A stretch of 64,000 nucleotides of DNA, taken from NCBI RefSeq assembly GCF_023699985.2, contig NC_069686.1:31182910-31246909 (forward strand), in the 5' to 3' direction. The notes under the pieces were generated by a model. The model was not told the origin of the DNA. It worked only from the letters and a program-made list of their open reading frames with translations, and searched no databases. Positions within the stretch are counted from its first letter, which is position 1, and each line of letters starts with the position of its first letter. Position numbers and translations under genes: made by a program. Shown here one piece after another: positions 12,996 through 24,424 of the stretch. Source of the stretch: Odocoileus virginianus (taxonomy: Eukaryota; Chordata; Mammalia; Artiodactyla; Cervidae).

Positions 12996-13095
12996 CTCTA
13001 CCAGAGAAGCGACTGTATCTGTTTTGTATACCAGAATACTTTTAATTTGTAGAAAAATGCCTGGCACATATTAGGTGACTGATGACAAATGAGTG

Positions 13096-13760
13096 GGAGA
13101 AAGGATAGTGGTGCTCTTCAGTGAGAGGATAAACAGCGTGAGCGAGGAGTGGTGAAGAGGAATTATCAGTCTTGTCTGGACTGTGGGACATCCAAGTGAA
13201 ATATCTATTGAGTCTGAACCCAGGGAAGAGGTCTGATTGGGGATGCGGACTTGAAATTATCGAAATCAAATGAACAGATGTACTTGATAGTACAGAGAAA
13301 ATCTACCATAAGAAGACAGTGAACTAAGAACAGACCCTGGGAACTACAACATATTAAGCAGAAGGACCTACAAAGAGACCCATAAGGACTAGTCCAAACA
13401 GAGAACCAAGTGTCATGGTAGCCTAGTGAAAGTTCAGTTTCACAAAGGAGGAAATCAGCAGAATCACAAATGTTTCAAGCAATAAGATCCCATGTATTTG
13501 CCAGTCAGGAAGACACCAGTAATCATAAAAAGAACAGATTCCTCTGAGGTAGAGCCAAATCTTCAACAGTTGTGGGGTGAATGAAAGATAAGGAGATAGA
13601 AAAACAACATCAAACACTTTCAAGCGTAGCTTGAAAGAGGAGAGAATGAGCACAATCAAGAGAGGAGGGCAGATCGGAGGAATGAATAATTTGGGGTTTT
13701 GGTCTTTTTATTACTGTGATGGGAGAATCCTGAACATTCTTGTACATATTTAAAATGCAG
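13096..13760 (-). repeat. Probable L2-related sequence, reverse
   Basis: Phrases such as 'acttgaaattatcgaaatc', 'agaacagaccctgggaac' and 'agaggagggcagatcgg' follow the complement of L2 sequence. Divergence is high and boundaries are guessed. Confidence 0.4.
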
Positions 13761-13764
13761 GTAA

Positions 13765-13920
13765 GGGACTTCCCTGGAGGTCCAGTGGTCAAAACACTGC
13801 GCTGCCAGTGCAGAGGGTATGGGTTCAATCCCTGGTCGGGGAACTAAGATCCCTCATGCTCCTTGGCATGGCCAAAATTAGAAAAAATAACAATCATAAT
13901 AAAATACAAAATAAAACAAA
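13765..13920 (+). mobile_element. CHR-2-type SINE
   Basis: It has the head 'gggacttccctggaggtcca', B-box-like 'gggttcaatccctggtcggg' and 'gaactaagatccctcatgc', followed by an A-rich tail of about 40 bases. Confidence 0.8.
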
Positions 13921-13924
13921 AGGC

Positions 13925-14850
13925 AAGTGAACATGGAGAAATTTCACAGAGTAAGCTAGCTGAAGAAATGGAGGCTCCAGAACATTGGGGAAAGCATAAA
14001 CTCTGGAAAACTCTAAGTTGTGTTAATGAGAGAATTAATGGATTCAGATACAGGGAAGATGTGGAAAAGACCACAAAATTTTAAGAGTGGATGTGATATC
14101 TCTGTGTTCTCAGTATAACAGGAGGCAAGGACACTGTAATGGAGACAGCTAACTCTTTACCAAAAAGTCTCTTCCTCTCCCAGCCAGACAACACTTGCCA
14201 GTCTCCGTTTGTTCATAAGTGTGACTGAGCACCTAATTTCTGACTGATGTTACGTGAGTGGAACTGTTACCTTCATTTTAAGACTAAGTATTTAGAGAGT
14301 GAATAGGCTTCTTCTCTTTTAGAGAAGCTGAAGACAGTTGAAAACACAGCCATAAGGAACAGCAGAATCACAAAATGAAAGGGTCCAGGGTGCCTGAGTC
14401 ATCAATTAGAGGAAAGTCATCCACCAACCAAGACTATGACATGAACGAGAAATAAACGTCTGCTGTGTCTGTGCTTTTATCTATTTTCAGATCTGTCAGA
14501 ACAGTTTAGTCTGTTCTAACCACTAACGATCATCTTCTGGTAAGGAAATGCACAGTGGGGTAAGAGGCTTAAAGAAAATAGAAAATATGGGGAGTTTGGG
14601 AAAATTATGGGGAAAAACCAAAAAACGTGCTGTCTAGAAACAGGTAAAGATAAGAGAACTGCCCTGTGGCTAAAACTGGAGAACATAAATTTGTGGGTGC
14701 CTCCAGTTTGCACGACTGTGTTCATTTTCCTAAGAGCATTTTACAAACTCAGGTGTAGAAGCAGAAAAAGCAGACTGATATGACGTTGCAGGTTGTTTCC
14801 ACAGCCATTAAAACTAAAAAGGATTTGAATAGTGTCCCTGACGCCAGGAA
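13925..14850. other. Non-coding, nothing recognised
   Basis: A-rich unique-looking sequence. The short frames of 60-76 codons on both strands have no recognisable protein character. Confidence 0.4.
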
Positions 14851-14855
14851 GGACG

Positions 14856-15030
14856 GAGTACAGGAGGAGAAGGGGACAACAGAGTATGCGATGGTTGGAT
14901 GGCATCACGAATTCAATGGACACGAGTTTGAGCAAACTCCAGGAGATGGTGAAGGATGGGGAAGCCTGGCGTGCTGCGGTCCATGGGGTCGCAAAGAGTT
15001 AGGCACAACTTAGCGACTGAAAAACAACAT
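14856..15030 (+). mobile_element. BovB LINE 3' end
   Basis: It reads 'aggaggagaaggggacaaca', 'gatggttggatggcatcacg', 'gagtttgagcaaactccagg' and a final 'gggtcgcaaagagttaggca', which is the last 170 bases of BovB. It is 5'-truncated, as is usual for LINE copies. Confidence 0.88.
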
Positions 15031-15210
15031 CACAGTTCCTAGAAGACAAATCAAAAGGAATACTGTCTCAGGCAGATATACTGTGCTATGCATTCAATGT
15101 CTGAACAAGTTCAGCATCACTGGTGGAAACTGTTGAACCGCAGCATCAACTATTAGGAAGTACAAAAGGCAAAGTTCAGTGAGTTGAGAAGGGGAATCCA
15201 AGGTAGCAAA

Positions 15211-15229
15211 AAAAAAAAAAAAAAAAGGA
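15211..15229 (+). repeat. Poly(A) tract
   Basis: An A homopolymer of about 19 bases within unique sequence. No retroelement body is recognisable directly before it. Confidence 0.8.
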
Positions 15230-15351
15230 AATATAGTATAGAAATGTAAGCGGAACTATCTCTTGAGTCTATTATTTTCTTTACACAGTTTTCAAGGGAG
15301 TTTCTGTCCGACCAGAACATTGCTGTGGCTTTGAGTGAGTCACTTATGTTC

Positions 15352-15482
15352 TTTGGAACTCAGTTTCCTCATTGATGTAACAGAGTTCACTGCTGATGTA
15401 TGAAATAATGTGCAAAGTACTTAGCACGGGGCCTAGAAAAGGGTGATTGCTCCAAATAATACTTAACATTACTATTTATTAT
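15352..15482 (-). repeat. MIR SINE fragment
   Basis: The strings 'ctcagtttcctcattgatg', 'aagtacttagcacggggcct' and a late 'tactatttattattag' follow the complement of MIR in order. Confidence 0.6.
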
Positions 15483-15865
15483 TAGTAATAAAAAGACAGT
15501 GTTGGGTTAGATCTTTAACCCCCTTCCTATGTCAAAATTCTGTGAATCTATATTTTTTTAGATAAATGTCACAGTTCCTTGGATAGGGGAAAGACTAAGA
15601 TAATGAAACAGAGAAGTGAAAAGATATCTATTTTAACAGATCCTATGCGCACAAACCAGGAGGAAGATACAAGGAATGTAGTATCCTCCCACTGTGAATG
15701 CTACATCTGGAGAGGCTGAAAGGACATCCCAAACTCCGGGAAGTAAGAGGAACAGTTAAACCAGGTCCAGTGGAGAACAAAGCCCATGTGTTCTCCCCTT
15801 GGAAGACATGACAAGAGCAATAAAAATACCTCTCTCTTTTATGGTTTTAAATCATGCAGTTCTGT

Positions 15866-15935
15866 CACCTTATTTTACAGAGGAAGATACTGACAGGTTC
15901 AGAGAATGACCAAAGCCACAGGTTGGTGGCTATAA
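15866..15935 (+). repeat. MIR SINE fragment
   Basis: It contains 'attttacagaggaagatac' and 'aaagccacaggt', the MIR core in the sense orientation. Confidence 0.45.
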
Positions 15936-16074
15936 TGTGACTTCAGGGATACACAGAACTAAACACCGCCACCCAAAAGCTCCTTCTAACCTATCCTACA
16001 TAAGTGGTTTCAAAGTTTTGTCCCCTTAGAAACCAGAGACTTTGGAAATAGTGACAAGCTAATTTTTACCAATC

Positions 16075-16282
16075 GGCTTCCCTGGTGGTTCAGTGGTAAA
16101 GAACACGCCTGCCAATATAGAAGATGCAGGTTCGATCCCTGAGTCTGGGAGATCCCCTGGAGAAGGGAATGGCAACCCACTCCAGAATTCTTCCCTGGAG
16201 AATTCCCATGAAGAGGAGCCTGGTAGGCTGTAGTCCATGGGGTCACCAAGTCAGACATGACTTAGCAACTAGAAACAACAAT
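16075..16282 (+). mobile_element. Bov-tA SINE
   Basis: Head 'ggcttccctggtggttcagt', 'ggttcgatccctgagtctgg', and body 'atggcaacccactccagaat' to 'gacatgacttagcaactag', with an 'aaacaacaat' tail. Confidence 0.9.
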
Positions 16283-16299
16283 TTTATCAATCTTCTTGT

Positions 16300-19150
16300 T
16301 ATAAATTAAATTTCTGGATTCTTTCTTAAAAGAGACTGGATTAATTGGGCAGGTGAAGAAGGGAGAAGTTGGTGAAGAGAAAGGAGCCCTAAGGGTTCTG
16401 ACAAAGGTGACTCTTCACTGGTTAGTATGTGACCTTCCTCTTTGCAGATTCCTCCACTGATGTTCTTCACAGATTGCTTTGATAACTTTGGTTCAAATTC
16501 AGCAATTTCCCCTTCCTGCTCCCAAAACTAAAATCCTTTAGATACAAAAACTGCCATAATGTGTAAAGAGGATGCCTGAGAAAAAGCTAAAGATTCCATT
16601 AAACTCACTATCTGAAATGTATCTGCCTGTGTGTCCCCTTTCCAAATACATGCAGGGACTTGGGTTGGGCACATGAGGGCTATAAAATCGTGTAGGATCC
16701 AGCCCTTGCTCTGCAAGACCCTCTGCATGAAAGGAAGTGATAATCACCATACACAGGAGTAAAGGAGACAGTTAAGAGTGGCATTAAAAGAGTAGTTAGG
16801 GTTTAGGACATGTACAAAGCACTTCTGACTGGGGAAGTGAGGGGAAGTGTCACAAACTGGTAGCCTTTGGTCAGAACATTCAAGGACTGCTAGGATTTCA
16901 AACTGGTGAAGTGGAAGGAAGAGCGTTAGCATTAGGCGCAGCACTAGGATTCAAACACATCTAGGGAAATCCGCATTGTTTCACAGAGAAGAGAGGGGAA
17001 GAACTTTAATAATGGGGCAAGATTGGAAAGACCCATGAATTCGAAGACAAATATTTAGAATTGAATGTAACAGAGCAAAGTGACCCACGGAAGGGTGGAG
17101 CAAGCAGTGATATGATCAAAGCAGTTTGGTTATTACCAGAGTGACACAAAACTTCCTTTCTTTCTTCAGTAGAAACAAAAGGAAAACAACTTTTGAGGAC
17201 CTAGTACTCTGAGCCGCATTGTTTTTATCACTTCTCAAATACATTTAGAAGCTTATTGTGTTTTATTGAAACTCATAAAATCCTAATGAAAAGTTTCCTA
17301 AAATGTTTACCTTGAACATCAACTTCTCCTATTGTGAATAACCAACCAGACTTAGCCATCACTGGTGCACATAAGGCAAAGTGATACTGCTTTCTAAGCA
17401 TGGGTCACCCACAGTCATACTCATAGGCCATGTCATTTGACAATAGTAGCTTCCAGAAACCTCATTTTCAGAAACAGTGTATCTGTTATAATTCGTGGGG
17501 TTTGAAGCATATAGGTGGATGATCATATATGGAATTCCACAGAAGACATATCACTATTTAAAGAATATGAGGCTAGAAACATCTAAATGAAACCGTTGTT
17601 GCTCATCCATGAATAGTATCTGACTGTTACAGAATAAAGTACATTAGTAATCACTTTATTTTGTCAGAAAAAAGTAAAAGATAGCCCCAAGTAATTAAGC
17701 TTTGTTAACACATTTTGTCATAATAAATTTTTACTCAGGAGAGCAACAATTTAATTAATTTTTCCCAGTAATTTTAGCAAACTAATAGAACCAGAGCTTG
17801 ATCTAATTAAAATCAGAAACCATGTTTTGTCTGCTTCATGAATCAGAAATCTTATTTTGAAAGAATCAACACAAAATTTTCAACTGAAAAATGGAAAACA
17901 AGAATACAGAAATGATGTAGGAAGAAATATTTAACCCAAAGAACTAGTAAAAACTGCCAGCAAAAGAGGAAAATCTTGGAAAACAAGAAAAAAGAAACAC
18001 ATTCATGTCAGGACATAAAATTAGACTTTTGGACAAACTATGACCACAATCATCTTTAGGAATTCAAATCATCTGCTCCTCATTCTTCCTTTTCCTAAAA
18101 TGCTCCTGAGAGCCATCTCTGGTCAGGTAATACAGGAAGAGGTCTGAAGTTATTAGAGATTTCCTGGCTTGTAGCCATGCTGGGCTTTGTCTCTCTCACT
18201 TGGAGTTGAATCTAATCATCTCTCCCACCTACATTTCTTTCTCCCACCATGTCAACAACTATAAAACAAGGAAATAGACAACATGCCCTTTATTACATTC
18301 TGCTTTCTCTATAAAACAACTTCCAAGTTTCCTTCTTGACTCCAGGTGATGAGTCCTGATGGAACTTCCTGAGTATTTTGAAGAGTATCTCAAACCACTT
18401 TCATTATACCATCTTAGTTCCATTCCATCCCTCCTTATCTCCCAAAATAACAATCTAAAATCAGCCAGTGTGGGGGTCCCAAACTTAATGACTAATAATT
18501 TTCCCCCAAAACTTCAGATGAAAACGATATCCTATTGTACACAACTGGACAGAGTAACAGAAAGGCCATTTGACACTTTTTTTTTTTTAGAGCAAGGATG
18601 TTAGAAGTAGCAAAAATGAAGACTTCTAATTTTTAACTTGAATCCTGGGCTTTAAAACTTCAGAGACACAGTGAAAAGTATTATTTAGTTCACATACAGA
18701 ATGTAGGTTTCCATATGCTTTTCCATAGAAAGTTTATTTTTGAAAGCATATGATTGTGCTGGTTTTTTAATACACTGAAGTACAAAATAGCAAACATTCT
18801 TAAAACAAAGATGATCTGCTATAATCTTCAAGAAACTCTAAGCCTCTTTGTTGCTGAAGTGACCTTCTCTTCACCACAAAACGGTCTCCAACTACTTGAG
18901 CCCATCCATGTTAACCTCTCCCTTCCATAACCGCAACAGATATAGCCAACATTCTACCATGGGGTACTGACAAGGCAAGATCTTATGTTGGTCTCTGTTT
19001 GGCATTTGTATGTTTTACCTTGTTGAATGAATTTTCACCTCCTCCAAATCAGGATGACCATACTTTTCCTTCACCTAGGACTTGTAATGCTACACAAAGC
19101 TACAGAAAATTTCATTTAAGTCAAGCTTTACAGATATTCAATTTCTAATG
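16300..19150. other. Repeat-poor non-coding stretch
   Basis: About 2.85 kb without a ruminant retroelement. The part 17690-17900 is AT-rich with several TAATTA-like homeodomain-type words and looks like candidate conserved non-coding DNA. The part 16740-17130 may hold a decayed old repeat. A 12-base T-run lies near 18578. No coding frame is convincing. Confidence 0.4.
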
Positions 19151-19153
19151 CTC

Positions 19154-19263
19154 TTCAGTTCAGTTCAGTTCAGTCGCTCAGTCGTATCTGACTCTTTGCA
19201 ACCCTATGAATCGCAGCACGCCAGGCCTCCCTGTCCATCACCAACTCCTGGAGTTTACTCAAA
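19154..19263 (-). mobile_element. BovB 3'-end fragment
   Basis: It starts with four tandem 'ttcag' units (the complement of the BovB tail (ctgaa)n), then 'tcgctcagtcgtatctgact' and 'ctcctggagtttactcaaa'. Only about 110 bases are present. Confidence 0.85.
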
Positions 19264-19689
19264 TCTAATTCTCTTACTAAAATGTTATTTCTGCACTTAG
19301 GACAACCTAGTGAGTCCGGCTGTTGACAAGAAGAGAGAATAAAGTTTTGGAAAACCTGAGCTGAAATTTTATCACATTAAAAATATAAAGAGGAGAAATT
19401 AGATAATAATCTGGAAATTGTTTCCCTTCTGTCATAACCATAGCTGCCATTAACCTCCCCTTCCCTCTACCTCCATCAGACACACCAAATTTATGGGGGA
19501 AAAGCCTAGATAATTCATTCACAACATGTAAGAGCTAAATTATCCAACTAACTGTATTTTTCACCCAAGTGATCCTCTTTTGAATATAAAAAAGTAAAAT
19601 ATGTAAGAAAGAACAAAGCAGTATTTTGAAGTCTACTAACAGTAACATCAGTAGTGATTTTACCTGTATGATATCACATATTACCTACA

Positions 19690-19760
19690 TTTTGTCAGTG
19701 AGACAACTGAGGCTCAGTGAAATTGAATAGTTTACCTAAGGCCAAAATTTCTGGGTTTTT
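19690..19760 (+). repeat. MIR SINE fragment
   Basis: It contains 'gagacaactgaggctcagtg' and 'agtttacctaaggcca', the sense MIR core. Confidence 0.55.
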
Positions 19761-19796
19761 TTCCCCTACTATATCCAGCTAAAGTTTGTCCCACAG

Positions 19797-19960
19797 TTCA
19801 GTCACTCAATGAGAAAACATTTATGGAGACTTTATCATAATAAGCTAGTCATCACTCTAGGTATTAGAAATACAAAAGTGTGTGAGACAGATCAAGCCCT
19901 CTCATAGAACTTACATTCGAGTGATGAAAGCAGAAAACTTATACTCAAACAGGATAATCT
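19797..19960 (+). repeat. Ancient interspersed repeat fragment
   Basis: It resembles the start of the repeat at 7084: 'aacatttatggagac..', 'actctaggtattag', 'atagaacttacattcgagtg'. Family not named. Confidence 0.4.
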
Positions 19961-19964
19961 GAGA

Positions 19965-21265
19965 ATTATAATTGTTTATCAATATGACTTATATACAATA
20001 ATAGTCAAATATTCTAAATATCTGTGGGATTATATAGTTACAAAAACAAAGGAGGGGCGGACACTGACCACTGGCAATACTATGGCCCTTTCATCAATTA
20101 CTGAGCTAAACCACTGCATCTTTTAATAAATCAGGAGAGAGAAGGAAGCAGAGTATTTAAACTGCTCACAATGTCCTCTGAAAATAAAGTGACTGTGTGA
20201 GATATAAGAATGGGCAGCTCCAACAGTGCTGGTTCTCAAACCCCAAATTCCATCTTTATCTATTATTACTAAGGTACGGATGTGTTATTTGAAGAGTTGA
20301 TTTGGAAATATCAAGGGAGTGTTGTAATTTGACATAATCCCCCTATGAAAAACACAAGACGGTTTCAACATCCCCATGGTAAGACTCCCCCTCAGTGCAC
20401 ATGATACCCCTTGAGCAATGGCATCCAGCACTCAGTCCCAGTCCACGGCCAGCAAGAACTGTGGCACTCACTCACTATGGAGTGGTCAGCAGTTATCAGG
20501 AAGTGGCCGGCAGCAATGTAGTGGTTCCCCTTACCCTCCACCCTTCAAAACGAACTTCACTTGTATTAAACTTGGGAACAAATGCAAAATTTTAAGTTTT
20601 GTTTTTAGCAATGAGGACTCAGTGGAACTCTCCCATCCCCCACCTATTCATACAAGGATAAAAGTCGACCAAATTACTATTTCTATAGCTGCCCCTACCC
20701 CCTCCCGTGATATTTATAGTGTTGTATAATGTGAGTTGACCCCTGTCACTAAATAGAATTTGCATTTGTAAATTACTTCGGAACTCCTGAGGACAGTTCC
20801 TGGAGTAGAGGCTCCTTCTCAGAAGGTGGAAGTCAGTCTAGAGACCAAGAGCTAACTAAGATCAGCACTTCATTCACAGGGCTATATCTTCCTGCCAAAG
20901 CACCCTGCAAAATCTATTTTTACTCGTAAGTTACTACGTGGGGAGTGGGGGCTCTTTCAAGTTCATCAGTGTACACCTTCTATTTCCTCCGAGAACTGTC
21001 ACACTCCAGCAGCTAAGATCTCAAAGAAGCCTCACTTCCCTTCTAGAATCTCTACCTCTCTTGCTTCAGAGAGGAGCAACAGATCTGATCAGACGAGCGG
21101 CATCCACAAACCAAAAGTTTGCAGCAAACTTCAATAAGATATCAACCCTCACCCAGAAGTCCTACCACTTAACCACCCTCCAAAATGTATATAGCTAAAC
21201 CCCATAGGAACGAGTCCACGTTCTGTCGGTGGGGAAAAATTTTAAACCTTTCCCCAGATTCCGCC
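19965..21265. other. Non-coding flank of the CpG island
   Basis: No gene or named repeat. A 103-codon plus-strand frame at 20418-20729, with serine-rich start, has no recognisable domain. If the GPD2 reading is right, this is intron just downstream of the first exon. Confidence 0.4.
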
Positions 21266-21269
21266 ACCC

Positions 21270-22480
21270 ACCCCACACCGACTCCATCGGGTCAGAGAGG
21301 GACCACTCCCCGCTATAACCAGGGGGTGGGGTGGGGATGGGGGGTCTCCCAGGAAGCACACACCTGAGATTGAGCCTCTCGCACGAGGAAAGAGAGGGCA
21401 GGAGCACTGTTTCCTCCGGCCGGGGCGGAGTCTCTGCCTCCCCCGAATCAGAGTCTCGGCCCAGTACTCGCGGCGAGGCGCGCCGGGATGTCACCCCCGG
21501 GCCGGCAGGGCGAGCGTAACCCAACGCGCCCAGCCCCGCCACACCCCGCCTCCCGAGCAACTTGCCCCTCCTCCCGCTCCCCGCCCCGAGGGCCGCCACA
21601 TCCAGCCGTAGACCTCACGCCCAAGCTCCTCTGGCCCAGCAGGGAAATACGGAAGTGGAGGCGGGGGACCCTGCCGAGAAAGGGATGGGGGGAGGGGGCA
21701 GGGAAGCGTTGCGAACCAGCGGGCAGAGAACGATCAAGGTCTCCGCCTCCCAGGGAACGTGACTAGACCGGGACTCGGGGGACGCAGGGCCAGCCGGATA
21801 GGGCCGCGGCGCGGCGGATCCCTGGCCCTGGCCCCGAGCTGCGGGTTCTACCCTGCGTCCTCGCCTGGCCACACTCCAGACCCTCGGCCCAACCTCGGCT
21901 GGGCTAGGCCCGGGGAAGACGGTGGTGTCCGATTTCCTCTGCCCTCCCCCTGGCGGGCCGCTCTCCCCACCTGCCCGGGAGACCGGAGACACTCGCCCGC
22001 CTGCATGCCGGCGGGGCTGGCATACCTGATTTCTTGTTTCCGGCCCGAAACTGGCTTCCCCTACTCGGCAGGCAGGCTTCCTTGGGCCTAGAGACACGTC
22101 TGGGAGGCTGTAGGACCCCTGGGGCCGGCCGGCAAAGCCCAAAGCCTTGTCCCGGCTCCCCCACCCCCACCCCAAACCCCGACCCGGGCGCTCTGGAGGC
22201 GCGCCCGGCCTCCTGACCCCTGCCTGACTGTCAGCGAGGAGACCTGCAGGGAAGACCAAGTCCAAGCATCAGTGGGTGGGATGCTGAGCACCCGCTCCTC
22301 TGGCCCAGCCTCGTACAGGTGGGGGGAGGGGAGAGCCCGGGCAGCAGAGCAGCAGGCCTCCCGGTTGCACCCCCAAACCCGACCTTGCCCACTGAGCATG
22401 CCCAGCTCACTTGCTGGAATTGCAAGAGCTAGACGAGGCCAGGGGGGCTCAAGGAAGGGGCGGATGGGGTTCAGATGGAC
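21270..22480 (-). promoter_or_regulatory. GPD2: CpG island; probable GPD2 promoter and first exon
   Basis: About 1.2 kb is GC-rich with frequent CpG, unlike the surrounding AT-rich, CpG-depleted DNA. Visible motifs are GC boxes at 21421-21428, 21657-21666 and 22454-22464, ETS-type sites at 21649-21658 (acggaagtgg) and 22036-22044 (gtttccggc), and no clear TATA box, as in broadly expressed promoters. On the minus strand there are good splice donors: CAG|GTATG with the exon ending at 22026, and CAG|GTGTGT near 21365. The GPD2 assignment comes from the remembered position of the human tRNA pair relative to GPD2. The strand is inferred the same way. Open frames of 88-216 codons here are what GC-rich DNA gives by chance. 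Confidence 0.55.
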
Positions 22481-22785
22481 CCCTTTCCTTAAGGTGTTTC
22501 CTCCGAAGATCTCTGGGAGCTTCACACAGAACTTTTCTACCGTGGCACTGCAAAATACCCAGGGAACAGCTGGAAAGGCCTTTCCAAAAAAGGCAGCCAA
22601 ATTAGTTTGACTCAAAATCGCGGGGGTGGGTTTTTTTCAGCCAATTATTTATTAACTCACTCACTAATTTCTTTAACTACCAAAGAATTATAATTGACCC
22701 AGAGGAATATATAGACTCACTGGGTCCCACACTTGTAGTAACAGGAAACCAGCCTACCCAATAGGTAGTCTTTCCAGTGGAACAG

Positions 22786-23285
22786 TGGTTCTCAGCCTTG
22801 GATACACATTGCAATGGGGGATGGGTGGTGGTGGTGATTTAGTCTTCTAAATCGTGTCCAACTCTTGCGACCCCATGGACTGTAGCCCAACAGACTCCTC
22901 TGTCCACGGGATTTCCCAGGCAAGAATACTGGAGTGGGTTGCCATTTCCTTCCCCAGGGGATCTTCCCAATCCAGGGATGGCACTCTTTCTCTTGGGTTT
23001 CCTGGATAGAAGGTGGATTCTTTACAGCTGAGCCACCAGGGCAGCCCCGGCGCGGGTAGGGGGCTGTTAAATGATCAATGCCAGGTTCCCATACCCACAC
23101 CAGTTGAATCAGTCTGTGGATGGAACCTGGAAATTTATATATTTTGAATCTGTTGGTCTCAGAGTGTAACTGGGGGAGCCAGCATCTCCAGAGAACCTGA
23201 TTCTTAAACTCTGGGACCAGGAACTGAGCTTTGAACAAGCCCTTCAAGTGATTCAGATGCACAATACTGCTTGAGAACTATTGTT
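22786..23285 (+). mobile_element. MER5A-like hAT transposon, Bov-tA nested
   Basis: The left terminus is 'cagtggttctcagccttg' and the right end is 'cttgagaactattg', a diverged inverted copy. Between them are 'gccaggttcccataccc', 'aatctgttggtctcag' and 'gtgattcagatgca', as in MER5A. A 219-base Bov-tA splits it. The extra internal length suggests a second old piece. Confidence 0.6.
22830..23048 (-). mobile_element. Bov-tA SINE
   Basis: On the minus strand it starts 'ggggctgccctggtggctca', with body 'actccagtattcttgcctgg' and a tail ending in (cca)n. It is inserted in the MER5A-like element and is therefore younger. Confidence 0.88.
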
Positions 23286-23479
23286 GAAAGCCACCCAACC
23301 TCCAGATGCTTCAGGTGCGCACCCAAGCAGGGTTAAGAACCTCTGTAATAGACCATTACTCTCTCATTTTTTCAAATCCTAAACATTTGTCTAGAAGAGC
23401 AACATAATACTCAGAAAAGGAAAAATCTGGTTGAACTGAGGTGCCATCAGTAGGATTTGTTTACTAATTCCCCCAGGAT

Positions 23480-23600
23480 AGTTCACTGCTTGGAAAATGA
23501 AGACCACCTACTATTATTCACTTTTGTACCTAGCACAGTGCCTATAATATATAGATGTTTGATAACTGTTCACTGATATGAAATGAATGCTCAGGTGAAC
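23480..23600 (+). repeat. L2 LINE 3' end fragment
   Basis: It contains 'tttgtacctagcacagtgcc' and then 'gtttgataactgttcactga', which is the L2 3' terminal text. Confidence 0.5.
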
Positions 23601-23776
23601 AGTTTGTTCTGAGCCCTGTTATGTCTACTATTTATGTTTCCCACAAGTCCTGGTCACCTTGCCAGCTAACAAGCCAGCAGGGATTCAGTTCTCATCAGTA
23701 ACCCATGACTATCCATGATGGTCTGATCCAAGTCAGACCCTGAAAGAATAGGATATGGGAGGAGGCAGACAATTTT

Positions 23777-23994
23777 GGGGCTTCCCTGGTGGCTCAGTAG
23801 TAAAGCATCTTCCCGCAATGCAGGAAACCATCTGCGATGGTTCAGTCCCTGGGTCTGGAAGATTGCCTTGGAGAAGGAAGAGGCAACCCACTCCAGTATT
23901 CTTGCCTGGGAAATCCCATGGATAGGAACCTGTTGGGCTACATCCATGGGTGGCAAAAAGTTGGACGTGACTTAGTGACTAAACTACCGCCACC
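23777..23994 (+). mobile_element. Bov-tA SINE
   Basis: Head 'ggggcttccctggtggctca', body 'aggcaacccactccagtatt' to 'gacgtgacttagtgactaaa'. The head region carries a 'cagtagtaaagcatc' variant. Confidence 0.9.
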
Positions 23995-23999
23995 AGAGA

Positions 24000-24420
24000 A
24001 TTTTGAGGTGAGAAAACTCAGAAGCCTCAGGTATGTTTTCACTTGCCAAGGTTGGGGCCCAAAGCAATCAAAGGAAAGCAGGACCCTAGACATCAGTGGA
24101 ATTCAGGAAAGCCATCAAGTGAAAAAGTGTATATGGGAGGAGTTAGGAGAGGAGAGGTAAAAAGGTAACATGATGAGCATTCAGCTTACTCTGGATCTTC
24201 TTTTTCTAAACAACCCACCTCAGCCCTCCTCTTCCCCATGCTCCATGCACATCTAAACTCAGCAACAGCCTTGACAAAAAATTAATTAGAAATTGTTGTA
24301 AAATAATTACTTCCAATTACTGCATCAAAACATAGCTGATTTGTAGTTTTTCAACATAAATTAGGCATCGACTTTTATTCAAGGCAAAAGTGGTTAAAAA
24401 AAATTAATCCTTAATGATAA
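24000..24420. other. Unique AT-rich sequence, possible conserved element
   Basis: 24255-24420 has clustered homeodomain-type words (attaattaga, ataattac, ccaattac, attaatcc) and no repeat signature. It might be a regulatory element, but nothing in the sequence proves it. Confidence 0.25.
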
Positions 24421-24424
24421 CACT

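Larger units (their letters stand above)
8870..13095 (+). mobile_element. Long L2 LINE with nested insertions
   Basis: Diagnostic L2 phrases occur in consensus order: a 'cttgaaagagttgtct..cactgtctc' block (9920-9970), 'acactctcctggtttcc' (10200), 'aaaacagaacatctccct' (10458), 'actaaaatagcctc' (10710), 'gatctggcccttgcctac' (11297), 'ctctgcctggaatgct' (12280), 'tcagctcctcagaggcctt' (12352), and a 3' end 'aatgcctggcacatattagg' (13055). These derive from an L2 reverse transcriptase and 3' end. No frame is open over any length. A CHR-2 SINE, a Bov-A2, an MLT1-like LTR with a Bov-tA, another Bov-tA and a second LTR interrupt it. The left limit is uncertain. Confidence 0.65.
1..22026 (-). other. GPD2: Probable GPD2 first intron (leftward transcription)
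   Basis: This is inference, not direct observation. If the CpG island at 21270-22480 is the GPD2 promoter, everything to its left is the start of the gene on the minus strand. GPD2 encodes the FAD-linked glycerol-3-phosphate dehydrogenase of the inner mitochondrial membrane, which passes electrons from glycerol-3-phosphate to ubiquinone. I searched the minus-strand frames for its coding exons (FAD-binding N-terminus, EF-hand C-terminus) and saw none, so only 5' non-coding sequence and intron would be present. A large first intron is what I remember of the human gene. The alternative is that this is intergenic DNA or another gene's intron. Confidence 0.45.

Noticed and set aside
1..22026. GPD2 coding exons
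   Set aside because: No minus-strand frame shows the FAD-binding or EF-hand parts of the protein. Only intron and 5' region can be present.
21615..22265. 216-codon minus-strand open frame in the CpG island
   Set aside because: Its composition is Pro/Arg/Gly-rich as expected for GC-rich DNA, with overlapping open frames on other strands and no domain. It is more likely 5' non-coding and promoter sequence.
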